Below the pieces are notes generated by a model, which ran no database searches, was not told the DNA's origin, and saw nothing but the letters and a program-made list of their open reading frames with translations. From Candidatus Obscuribacterales bacterium (lineage in GTDB: Bacteria > Cyanobacteriota > Vampirovibrionia > Obscuribacterales > Obscuribacteraceae), in assembly GCA_019637435.1 (NCBI GenBank), contig JAHBVO010000006.1:372001-436000 (forward strand): a stretch of 64,000 nucleotides of DNA. The letters are read 5' to 3'. The position numbers and the translations under genes are program-made. Shown in pieces: positions 1-8,800 of the stretch (positions within the stretch are counted from its first letter, which is position 1; each line of letters begins with the position of its first letter).

Positions 1-474
1 TAGAAAGTGGTGATTGTTATCATCGTCGAAAAAAACCGCATAGTGTTTCAGCGTACCGGGTTTCTGCTCCCAGTAATAAAACAACGAGCGTCCATTGAAT
101 TTCGCACCTGGAACTCTTTTGCGCTCACCCCAGACATCGACGATGATTCCAGCATCGTCCATCATGAGTACAATCTCTTCGGCGGGTCCCTCGTCCGCAT
201 CTTGAAACGGCAGCTGCGGAGGATGTAGAACCAAAAATTCATCTGTGAATTCTGCTACCGGAGCATTGCGACCGGCAGAGGAGAATGTTTTTCCGCGACT
301 GTCGCGCAGCGTTTTTTTCAGGTCACGAACATCGAGTTCGTCCACAAGACTAAGAGACTCGGTAAACTGCTCACCAGATGGGAAAGCGTTTCCGGCGCCG
401 GTCGGAGAAACACCTGGCAGACTTGTATGTCCGCCCTGGGCATCGTTGTTAGCTTCGTCATCTTGAGGGTCCAT
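1..474 (-). CDS. Partial protein with PAS-like segment, runs off left edge
   Basis: Reading leftward from ATG at 474-472, the frame stays open to base 1, giving 158 residues without a stop, so the gene is truncated by the window. The first ~60 residues are acidic and Gly/Ser/Pro-rich, probably disordered. Residues ~100-155 contain an EEIVLMMDDAGIIVDVWG stretch followed by GAKFNGRSLF, which resembles the first strands and helix of a PAS fold; this is a resemblance, not a secure domain call. It begins 45 bp after the stop of the HerA-like ATPase gene and is probably the fourth gene of the same leftward operon. The ribosome-binding site is weak (GGAA about 11 bases before the ATG). A sensor kinase or cyclase is possible but the catalytic part is outside the window. 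Confidence 0.7.
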   Translation of the reverse strand, partial: MDPQDDEANNDAQGGHTSLPGVSPTGAGNAFPSGEQFTESLSLVDELDVRDLKKTLRDSRGKTFSSAGRNAPVAEFTDEFLVLHPPQLPFQDADEGPAEEIVLMMDDAGIIVDVWGERKRVPGAKFNGRSLFYYWEQKPGTLKHYAVFFDDDNNHHFL

Positions 475-519
475 AAACTATTCTGTTCCAACCGCGCTTC
501 GTGCTTGAGACCTAGTCTA

Positions 520-3500
520 CTAACCTTGTTGTTCCCCGCCGCCTTCTTCACTTTCTTTCTGGAAATTCTCCAGAGCTGTTCTTACCTTGTGGAGCAAGAC
601 CAACTGAGCGTCCGTAGATAACTGCTGATCCTTAATCAAGTGCGCTGCCAAACAGTACGCCAGATCGACATCGCCCTGACTTACCAGACGTTCGGTAAGC
701 AGTCGGCAGAACCAGGCAGCAGAGTCGGAAGCCGGCGTATCCTTTCGGTTAATAGAAGAATTGAAGTCGAATTTGATTTTTGGATCTCGAACAACTTCCG
801 ACACTTCGAAACGATACAAACACTTCGAAGTGCACGGACCACAGGTAGGAAGCGGTCCCTGGTCACGTTTATGCAATTCGATAAAATCATCGCGCCACTG
901 GCGCAGAACGTTGATGTCCAGTTTTCGGTTTACTTCAGTGGGTTGGAAGGCTGGTCTCAAGAGATTCAACCACCGCATGTGCTGTTCTCGCACCTGGTCG
1001 TAAAACCAATAGTTTTCCTCACCCTTGCGCTCGAAGTATCTCTCGGTCGCCTGAGTTAGAACGCACCAGGTTATGCCGGTGATATTTCCGGTTCTCGCTC
1101 GACCACCAATGACACGCTGAATTTCGTGAATGATCTGCGCACGAAAGTGAACCAGCTGAGTCAAATCTTTCAGCGTGGATAAGAGATAGCGGTTGTAGAC
1201 TTGCCTGAAAAGCGTATCGTCAGCGACAGGTACGGCTGTGTCCAGAATCGTCGAATCGCATCGGTGCAAACAAAAACGGCAGCCGAGATGCCGGTCGAAC
1301 TTGCCGACGATATCTAACGGTTTCATCGCCTGCCTGACGACCTCATCAGATTCTTCCGGTGTCCTCGGCGGTGGCACCTCTTTTGTCTTGTCGAACATGA
1401 TCGCAAGGTGGAACGGTTGTTCCATCTTCTCAGCGTAAACAATCGCGCGCCCCTGTCCGAGCGCTGTTACGTGCCTCTTTTGAATGTCGTCCAAGTTCAT
1501 AGCACCACCCATGGAGTCACGGTCATCGACCGCCACGATACGGTGCATAACTTTCAAGTTAGTGTTCTTCAACGCTTCCGGAGCCAGTTTGTTCGGGATT
1601 TGGTCCGCGATGATGAACCCTTGTCCATACGAACGAATTTCTGCAAGCATGTTGGTGAAGAACTCAACTGCTTTACCCGCAGGGTTGGCGGATTCACCCG
1701 ATTGCCCGGTCGGCACGTTCTTCAAAAGACGGTGAGCCTCCTCGATCAACATGACGTGTTTCAAGTCATCGTGCGGACCGCCGGCTTCTCGATATTCATA
1801 GAGGAATACGAGCAACATTCCCATGAGGAAAGACTTTTCACTATCTTCGGAAACCATCTTCAGTTCGATAACTGTAGGTCTTTTGAACAGCGCTTCAGCA
1901 GGGATTGACCGGCGCGTGTTTAGCATCTGCCCCTTACCGCCGATCAGTAGAGAGCCGATACGAGCTTTCAGAGCGGCTTGTACGTCAGGTCCGATTCTTT
2001 CTGAATATCCGAAACTCTCGACGACCGGATCGATAATTTCGAAAAGATCCTTCATGGTCGGGTAAATTTCCGGCGGGCAATCGGGGTCGCCAGGCTCGAT
2101 TCCCGGAGGCAGTCGCCTGTTCTTGTTGTTTACCAGATCCCATCCGCGAACGTTATAAATTTCGTTCAACGCTTTTTCCAATACCTGCGGCATCGGAGAA
2201 TACATTTCAAAACTGGCGTTAAATACTGACTTGAGCGCGTCCAGGTGGGTTTGAACTTTTACGCCTCGCATGATTTCGAAAGGGTTCAATCTAAACGGTG
2301 ATACTGTTTCATCACCCAGAGAAAACGCCTGTCCAATACCTTTAAACTGTTCGGACATCAGCATCATGTGCCGATATTCCGATTTCGCCGGCTCGATAAC
2401 CATGAATGGAATCTTGTAATTCCAAAGTTGACCCAGCAAGTAGAAGCAAGTATTCGTCTTGCCGCCCCCTGTGACTCCGCAGACGATGGTGTGCTTCTGC
2501 ATTGCGTCAACGTCGATGTAATAAAGGTTCCCCGTATCCATGCCGCGGTCGAGGATGTTCCCAATCGCGATCGTTCGCGTCGGATCCTTCGGAGGAACTG
2601 GCGCTAAGGAGAACTCTGCGGACCTTCGAATTCGGAAGCCCGGCATCTCACGCTTTGGCAAGTGAACAAACGCAGACAACATGCGAGAGTTCAACGGCGT
2701 CAAAAATTTGTATTCTAAGAGATCTTGGAAGATCTCATCGTTTCGTTTGTTTCTAAGCAATCCGAAAGATTGAACGTGAGGTTGAAGACCCTTGATCTCG
2801 TGCGTGCGAAGCGGTGTTGGACGGCTGGTTTCATCAACATACGTTGCGCGAATCAAGGACTGTAGTCTGACAAATACGGAACGATCCGGAGCAAAGAAGT
2901 AAACAGCAGTCAACCAATGTCCGACCGCGATACCCAGCTGAACATGCTTCAAGTAAGCATCTTGAAGTTCAAGATAATATTTGATTCTTCGTTTCTTTTC
3001 CGGGTCTTCATTTTCCTGCGCGCGCTGGATCTGGTCGACAACAGTCATCTCTTCCCGGTTTACTTTCTGGTTTGGAATCGGGATTGCGAGCACGAGGAAG
3101 CCGAAGTCATGCCCCTGAAGACCAGTCGCAAGACGTTCTATCTGTTCCGATTCCATGGTATCACCAGCAGTGGACTTCAAAGCCGGGATTCCTGTAACAA
3201 GACCGGTATGGACAGCAAGTGGATCAACCATGCGCTTCATCTGCTCCGTCGTAAACGGCTCATTATGAATATCAACACCGTTGTAGACACTGTGCATGAT
3301 CGAGCGCAAAGACGTATAAGCAACCATATTCGCACTGCTGTCGCCGTTGCCGGTTGAGTCGGCAGGCAGCGAGACGCCCATATAGTAGTTGACCCCGGTC
3401 TTGTTTCCGAGTACAACGAACGAGAGATTAGCTTTCTGGCTGTGCAAGCCGGTCAAGGCATCCTCAGAAAGGTACATCCGCTTAGGCGGCTTGCTTGGAT

Positions 3501-3720
3501 CCTGGTCTTGTTGAGGCTGTTGACTCTGTTGATTTTTTTCACGTTCGATGTCCCACGAACGCAAAACACCGTCGATGCGCACGAAGGTGAGATCGGGGAG
3601 CGGCCAGCTGTGCAACTGGGCTCCGTCAAACGGTGTGACCTCGAGATCATCAAGGTCATAGCGCCTGAGGTCGGCGATTTTCTCTTCCCAAATGTTGCGG
3701 TCTCTAGATGTACTCACCAA
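520..3720 (-). CDS. HerA/VirB4-like P-loop ATPase with two CX2CX3C clusters
   Basis: A 1066-residue ATPase of the HerA/FtsK superfamily (DUF87-type). The N-terminal ~380 residues are a family-specific region with a Gln-rich linker near 62-80. Walker A is GVTGGGKTN at ~415-423, followed by a PAKSEYR segment typical of HerA/VirB4 relatives; Walker B is MLIEEAH at ~657-663. After the ATPase core come two identical-spacing cysteine motifs, C814-x2-C817-x3-C821 and C960-x2-C963-x3-C967, suggesting a metal-binding C-terminal domain. No membrane segment is visible. Translation starts at TTG (3720) or GTG one codon later, with AGGA ~9 bases upstream. It lies 169 bp after the zinc-ribbon membrane gene and reads with it. 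Family knowledge: such motors form hexamers moving DNA or protein; the substrate here is unknown. Confidence 0.85.
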   Translation of the reverse strand: MVSTSRDRNIWEEKIADLRRYDLDDLEVTPFDGAQLHSWPLPDLTFVRIDGVLRSWDIEREKNQQSQQPQQDQDPSKPPKRMYLSEDALTGLHSQKANLSFVVLGNKTGVNYYMGVSLPADSTGNGDSSANMVAYTSLRSIMHSVYNGVDIHNEPFTTEQMKRMVDPLAVHTGLVTGIPALKSTAGDTMESEQIERLATGLQGHDFGFLVLAIPIPNQKVNREEMTVVDQIQRAQENEDPEKKRRIKYYLELQDAYLKHVQLGIAVGHWLTAVYFFAPDRSVFVRLQSLIRATYVDETSRPTPLRTHEIKGLQPHVQSFGLLRNKRNDEIFQDLLEYKFLTPLNSRMLSAFVHLPKREMPGFRIRRSAEFSLAPVPPKDPTRTIAIGNILDRGMDTGNLYYIDVDAMQKHTIVCGVTGGGKTNTCFYLLGQLWNYKIPFMVIEPAKSEYRHMMLMSEQFKGIGQAFSLGDETVSPFRLNPFEIMRGVKVQTHLDALKSVFNASFEMYSPMPQVLEKALNEIYNVRGWDLVNNKNRRLPPGIEPGDPDCPPEIYPTMKDLFEIIDPVVESFGYSERIGPDVQAALKARIGSLLIGGKGQMLNTRRSIPAEALFKRPTVIELKMVSEDSEKSFLMGMLLVFLYEYREAGGPHDDLKHVMLIEEAHRLLKNVPTGQSGESANPAGKAVEFFTNMLAEIRSYGQGFIIADQIPNKLAPEALKNTNLKVMHRIVAVDDRDSMGGAMNLDDIQKRHVTALGQGRAIVYAEKMEQPFHLAIMFDKTKEVPPPRTPEESDEVVRQAMKPLDIVGKFDRHLGCRFCLHRCDSTILDTAVPVADDTLFRQVYNRYLLSTLKDLTQLVHFRAQIIHEIQRVIGGRARTGNITGITWCVLTQATERYFERKGEENYWFYDQVREQHMRWLNLLRPAFQPTEVNRKLDINVLRQWRDDFIELHKRDQGPLPTCGPCTSKCLYRFEVSEVVRDPKIKFDFNSSINRKDTPASDSAAWFCRLLTERLVSQGDVDLAYCLAAHLIKDQQLSTDAQLVLLHKVRTALENFQKESEEGGGEQQG

Positions 3721-3889
3721 TGAAGGAATCCTGTAGAGAGGTTCTGTTTAATGACTTCTTATACTAATTGAATAACTGATCTAACTATACACGTGACTCT
3801 TCTAAAACTCTGCTCCTGCCAGTAAATATGCCCCTTTGCCTTTCGCAGATCCGAAGATTACCGCACGGCGACTGATAATTGTTCGCATC

Positions 3890-5875
3890 TCAGCCACCGC
3901 CACCGGGAGTGGCGAACCCACCTTGGGTCGGCATGCCCTGCGGCATAGCTCCTTGCGGTGGATAGCCTTGCTGCTGTGGATAACCTTGCTGCGGAAAACC
4001 TTGTTGGGGAGCGCCTTGCTGTTGTGGGTAGCCCTGCTGAGGGAAGCCTGGCTGCCCCTGCGGGTTCTGCTGACCAGACATTCCAGGCGGCTGCGCGCCT
4101 TGCAATCCCGTCGCACCCGGTTGAGCCATCAATTGATTCGGTAAGCCGGCTCGCCATGTGCCTTTCAGTCGCTCCTCATCTGTTTTTCTCCAGGAATAAC
4201 TACCTGAGGCAAAGGAGCCATCCTGATTCTGCCCGATCGTTCCACTAAAAAGAATCGGCCATATGTAGCCAACCGAGTCGTATTGCTTCTGCAGCGATAA
4301 TATATTTCCTTTGGAAACCTCGCCGGTAAGCGTGAAATCACCTACATTGTCGCGCCCCTTACCACTTATGCTTTTGCCGGATTGCCGGATCTCTACTCCA
4401 AAACTCTGAAAAGGTTGTCCACTTTCAGAATCAGTTAGAAGGACCATCCATTGAGATGGCAATGCAGCACCATTCGCGGTGGCACCTCCCGTTAACTGCC
4501 CACCACTAAATTCACCGAGTTTGGTGTACACCACAAATCCAATCACAGCTAAAACACCGACGATACCAATCATGGCGGCAACCATTGCCAATGGATTTTT
4601 CTTGGGTTTAGGGCGCGCAGCAGCCTTCGCCTCCGCTCTCATCTTGCCAATATCAATCTCCTGTTCCAGAGGAGCTCTTTTGGGATTAAACACACTTCGC
4701 TCTCTCGGCTTCTCGCTTACCAGAGCATCACCTGCGGTATCATTCACGTCACTCTCACTCGAAGCAGATGGTCCTTGAATAAACTTCGATCGAAACTCAT
4801 CGCGTCCTTCCGGCGTTTCGAAACCTATGACGCCGCTGCTTTGCAGCGCGCCTTGCATGCGCAATGCCGAAATTCTGCTGAGTCCCTCTTCAAAGGATAA
4901 TCTGCTGTCGATGTTTAAAGAAGATTCGTTGTGCTGATCACTATCATCGCCGTCATTGTTCGCATCATGAAATGACAAAGCATTGGCCGAAAGCGAGACC
5001 GCGCTTAAAGGCAACTCTTGAACCAAAACAATATTGAAATCACTCGAGGCGGGAAGCAAACCAAATACGGGCACACCGGATGCTGTCTCCTGAGCTTGTG
5101 TGAGACATATCGTCTGACCATCATTTTCCTGGACAACCAGCAATAGCGAGTCGGCCAGCATGAATGAAGGATAAGCTGTACGAACGATCTTCGATGTCTT
5201 GCCAGTCGTTTCTAAGGTATTTGATTTGGATGATGACGATGACGACGCGCGTTCAACTCCCGGCAATGCACTATCCGGAGCGGGTGCAATTACTTGCTCC
5301 GACGAATTTCGCCTTATCTCGGCAGACGACGAATCAACCGCATCCGCACTGTATTGAGCAACTGTACTCTCGGAAGAAGAAGAAGAAGAAGAAGAAGAAG
5401 AAGAAGAAGAAACAAATTCGCGCGCAGGAGGCTCAGCGGTGCGAATCGCAGCCCTGAAAAAATCATTCTTCTCATCACCTTTTGCCTGCTGCGGCGGTCC
5501 GAAGTCAGCAAACATACCCTCAGCCAGAAGCGTTTGGCTCATAGGCTTACTTTCATCAGCACGCTGAACATCCCCGCTGTCCTGGAGGAAAGCACGACTT
5601 CCGTGAAACTGCCTCGGTTTTGGAGTCAGGGCATCTTTGAACTTACATCTGGTAACAACCCGCTCCATTACCAAAGGGTCGTTCTCCGGACGCAGATGCT
5701 GGGGGCTCGAAGCAGGCGCACGCTTAATAACAAGGTTAGGCATCACGGTCGGAGAGTACCGCGACATTACGCTGCCGCAGTCACGACAATTTTTCACTCG
5801 CTGCCTGAGGACGACGCCGCAATGCTGGCAAATCAACAGGCCTGCGTTCGCGTCCTGCGTCCACTTATTGTTCAT
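3890..5875 (-). CDS. Zinc-ribbon, single-pass membrane protein with extracytoplasmic beta-domain
   Basis: 661 residues, unknown function. An N-terminal zinc ribbon (C16, C19, C30, C33) is followed by a motif pair, SPTVMPN and VMERVV, also present in the adjacent 1494-residue protein. The middle (~60-400) is acidic and low-complexity, including a 13-Ser run coded by a GAA/TTC microsatellite. One transmembrane helix lies at ~430-452. The outer part (~475-590) has the beta-rich pattern of a small barrel, with the motif GTWRAG matching GKWRAS in the neighbour. The C-terminus is a Pro/Gln/Gly/Tyr repeat (PQQGYPQQQG-like), then a Gly tail. The ATG overlaps the upstream stop by one base (TAATG), so translation is coupled to the VirD4-like gene. 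Topology predicts ribbon inside and beta-domain plus PQQG tail outside. Confidence 0.85.
   Translation of the reverse strand: MNNKWTQDANAGLLICQHCGVVLRQRVKNCRDCGSVMSRYSPTVMPNLVIKRAPASSPQHLRPENDPLVMERVVTRCKFKDALTPKPRQFHGSRAFLQDSGDVQRADESKPMSQTLLAEGMFADFGPPQQAKGDEKNDFFRAAIRTAEPPAREFVSSSSSSSSSSSSSESTVAQYSADAVDSSSAEIRRNSSEQVIAPAPDSALPGVERASSSSSSKSNTLETTGKTSKIVRTAYPSFMLADSLLLVVQENDGQTICLTQAQETASGVPVFGLLPASSDFNIVLVQELPLSAVSLSANALSFHDANNDGDDSDQHNESSLNIDSRLSFEEGLSRISALRMQGALQSSGVIGFETPEGRDEFRSKFIQGPSASSESDVNDTAGDALVSEKPRERSVFNPKRAPLEQEIDIGKMRAEAKAAARPKPKKNPLAMVAAMIGIVGVLAVIGFVVYTKLGEFSGGQLTGGATANGAALPSQWMVLLTDSESGQPFQSFGVEIRQSGKSISGKGRDNVGDFTLTGEVSKGNILSLQKQYDSVGYIWPILFSGTIGQNQDGSFASGSYSWRKTDEERLKGTWRAGLPNQLMAQPGATGLQGAQPPGMSGQQNPQGQPGFPQQGYPQQQGAPQQGFPQQGYPQQQGYPPQGAMPQGMPTQGGFATPGGGG
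5373..5411. repeat. Trinucleotide microsatellite (GAA)13
   Basis: Thirteen uninterrupted GAA units on the + strand, read as a poly-Ser tract (TCT codons) in the leftward zinc-ribbon membrane gene. Unit changes would alter tract length without shifting the frame. Confidence 0.9.
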
Positions 5876-8800
5876 TAGCCGGCCTTGTCGCTATCGTTGT
5901 CTCTATCCTTGCTCTTCTTACTCTTCTTCTTATCGCCGAAACTATCAGTGATGGCATGCATTTTCTCAACCAACTTGCGATTGATCTTCTTCTCCGAAAT
6001 ATCTTTGAAGTCAGGCGCCCTCATCTTAAAGACACCAGCTACGGTACCAACCCTGTAACAGAAGTACGTCTGAATTTCTTGACCGACGATTCTGTCGATA
6101 TTCAGCTTTTCTTCGTCCATAATCAACTCGAACTGTGGCGAAGTGTTGACCTGGTTAAAGAAGTTCTGAATCGTCTGGTGTTTGATCTTTCGTCCATCCA
6201 CACGGAACATCTGCGGACCGAGCATGTCTCCGTCCTTTTTAGCCAGAGCGAACACAGCCATAGTGCCCATATTGATTGTAAGTTGGTTTCTGTAATCCTC
6301 GGGGAGGTGTTGCAGCGTCTTGATACTGCCGATGAAACCAATCTGATACCGCCGAGTTTCCGACGTTATCGTTTCGATTGTCTCCTTTTCGATGAAGCTA
6401 TCCATTTCATCGAGATAGAGCGAAACTGGACGATCGTCGTTATTCGACTTCGACAAGTTCATTGCCGCTTGCTGAATTCCAGTCACAATCAAGCTTCCCA
6501 ACAGGTTGGCATTCTGGTCCAACTCGCCTTGTGGAACTTTTACAATCAGAATCTTCTTCTGCTTGATGATGTCTTTCAATTTAAGGTCACTGACCGGCTT
6601 CGTAAGAATCGGACGAATACGTCCATCCGACAGCATCGGTCCAACTCTGTTCAAAATCGGCTCAACCCAGTTGATCCACTGATCCGTTCTAGCCAGCTTC
6701 TTGTACTGGTTCCAAGTTTCCAGAATGGTAATGTACTCGGTCTTGTCGTGTTTCTTACGCTCAACAGCTTCCAACATGATGTCTCGGAAGTCGTTGTCCT
6801 GCAGGAGGTTTGGCAGGTCGGTCAAGGTTCGTCCATTGGCCATCAACAGCAAAGCAGCGTTTCTCAAAATGTTGGCAGTTTGAGCGTTCCATTGACTCTG
6901 AGCGCCCGGAGGCTCTGTGTAAATTGCTTTAAAACCGTGAACGATTGCCGACGATGCCGCTTGCAGGTCGCCATCATCCGGCATCTCGAGAGGGTTGTAC
7001 GCTAATGAACCGGCCTTGTACGTCGGGTCTACGAGTACCACGCGTTTAGCGTATTTCGAGCCTTCAGGCTGCGAAGCGATCCACTCAATGACTAAATCAC
7101 ACAGCTGTCCGTCGGAATCAATCACAACAACTGCTCGATCTTCAGACTTGATGTCGTGCGTGATCATTGATGCCATCAGCCTTGTCTTACCTTTGTCGCC
7201 ACCACCGATGCACAATATATGTGGATTAGCTTTGCGAACATCAGGAGGCAAATTCAAGAATTTAGGAGTCCAGAACGACCACCAGCCCCATTCCATGCGC
7301 GTTCCGAACGGAGTGCCACCAGGAGTGAGAGGCTTACCGTACTCGCGCACCATCTTCATGTGGTCAGGTCTAAACTGCGATGGAATGTATTTCTGCTTCT
7401 CCCAAACGTTCATCCAGCCTGAGGGACCGAAGAGCTTGAGGAAGAATAAGAATATGAGCACACCCAAAGTGACCAGACCGATCGCTATAGTTAAGAACAT
7501 CTGTTGGAGGTTTCCAGGTCCAGGCTTTCCAGTGGCCGAGGGAGTTGGAACGTTGACCAGACCAGGCTTGGGCAGACCCATATTAGGTAATGCAAACGCA
7601 CCTGCTTGAGGATTGTTGGCAGCAACCATTGTCTGCGATGCGCGCCACTTTCCTCGAATAGGTATTACTTTCGACGGCTTCAGCGTGCTGAATGACGAAC
7701 CGACGCGCTTCTGAGTTTGATAGGCTCCGACGGCTTGAAGCTGAGCGCCGTTTGGTATCAACTTTCCTTGGAACACTATGTACTCATTGTGAGCGTTGTA
7801 TTTATGCCGCGACTCCTGATCGTATCTCATGTTGAAAATGATGACGTCCGGTGCTTGCAGTTGCCCCTGTATCTCGAACACACCAGACGAGTCTTTGCCC
7901 TGACCGGCAAAATTGACGCCTCCCTGGTTCAAATTCATTTGTCCGGTCAGGATTTTCGCGCCGACCTGACTTTCAATTGTCCAGTTGCCACCAACAACTG
8001 GAATTCCATTGGTGAACTCCGCTGCAGGCGCCTGTTGCCCCTGACCGGGCATTCCCTGTCCAGGTTGGCCCTGTCCGGGCATACCTTGCATTCCACCCTG
8101 CCCAGGCATTCCACCGGAAGCCGACATGGCGCCCTGACCGGCGAGACCACCGAAAGCCCCAGCTCCCTGTCCCAATCCGGAGCCGGCTCCGGAACGGCCA
8201 CCGCCCAGACCTCCCAGACCACCGAGGGCTCCCATGCCACCACCTGCGGGGGCTTGAGCAGTCTGCTGCTGAGCTGCGCCACCGTTCGCCATGTTGACGA
8301 AACTCATCACCCAGCCTGGGATTTGAATGGCGATAAACAGCCCGACTGCACATAGCACGCCGGCAGTTTTTCTTGAAACATTCAATCCGATGAATTTGAC
8401 ATCTTCTTCCAGCCAGCCAAGTGCGCCGCCAGATGCTGCGCTGGAGTCATCATCATCGTCTTCGTCGTCATCGGAAACCTTTCCTTTTTTGACTGCTTTC
8501 GTTATTGTTTTTGCTCTAGACTTAGGAGCAGTCTCATCACCACTGAAGTTCCGACGCTTCGGCGGTTTGTACTTCGGCGTATCATCATCGTCATCATCAT
8601 CTTCTTCATCGGTGAGCTTGTCTTCGATATCGCTCGAGGATAAAACATTCGCATCATCGTCGCTGACCTTCAAGCGCGTCTTTGTCTGGGTCTGGGTCAA
8701 GCTCTTAGGCATGGCTACTTTAGGACGATCTTGGGCGGTTGAGTCTACCGCAGAGTCAATAGTCTGCTGCGGAGTAGCGGGGGACGGCACTTCGGAACTG

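Noticed and set aside
5294-5878. + strand frame with a poly-Arg run
   Set aside because: Shadow of the GAA microsatellite inside the leftward zinc-ribbon gene.
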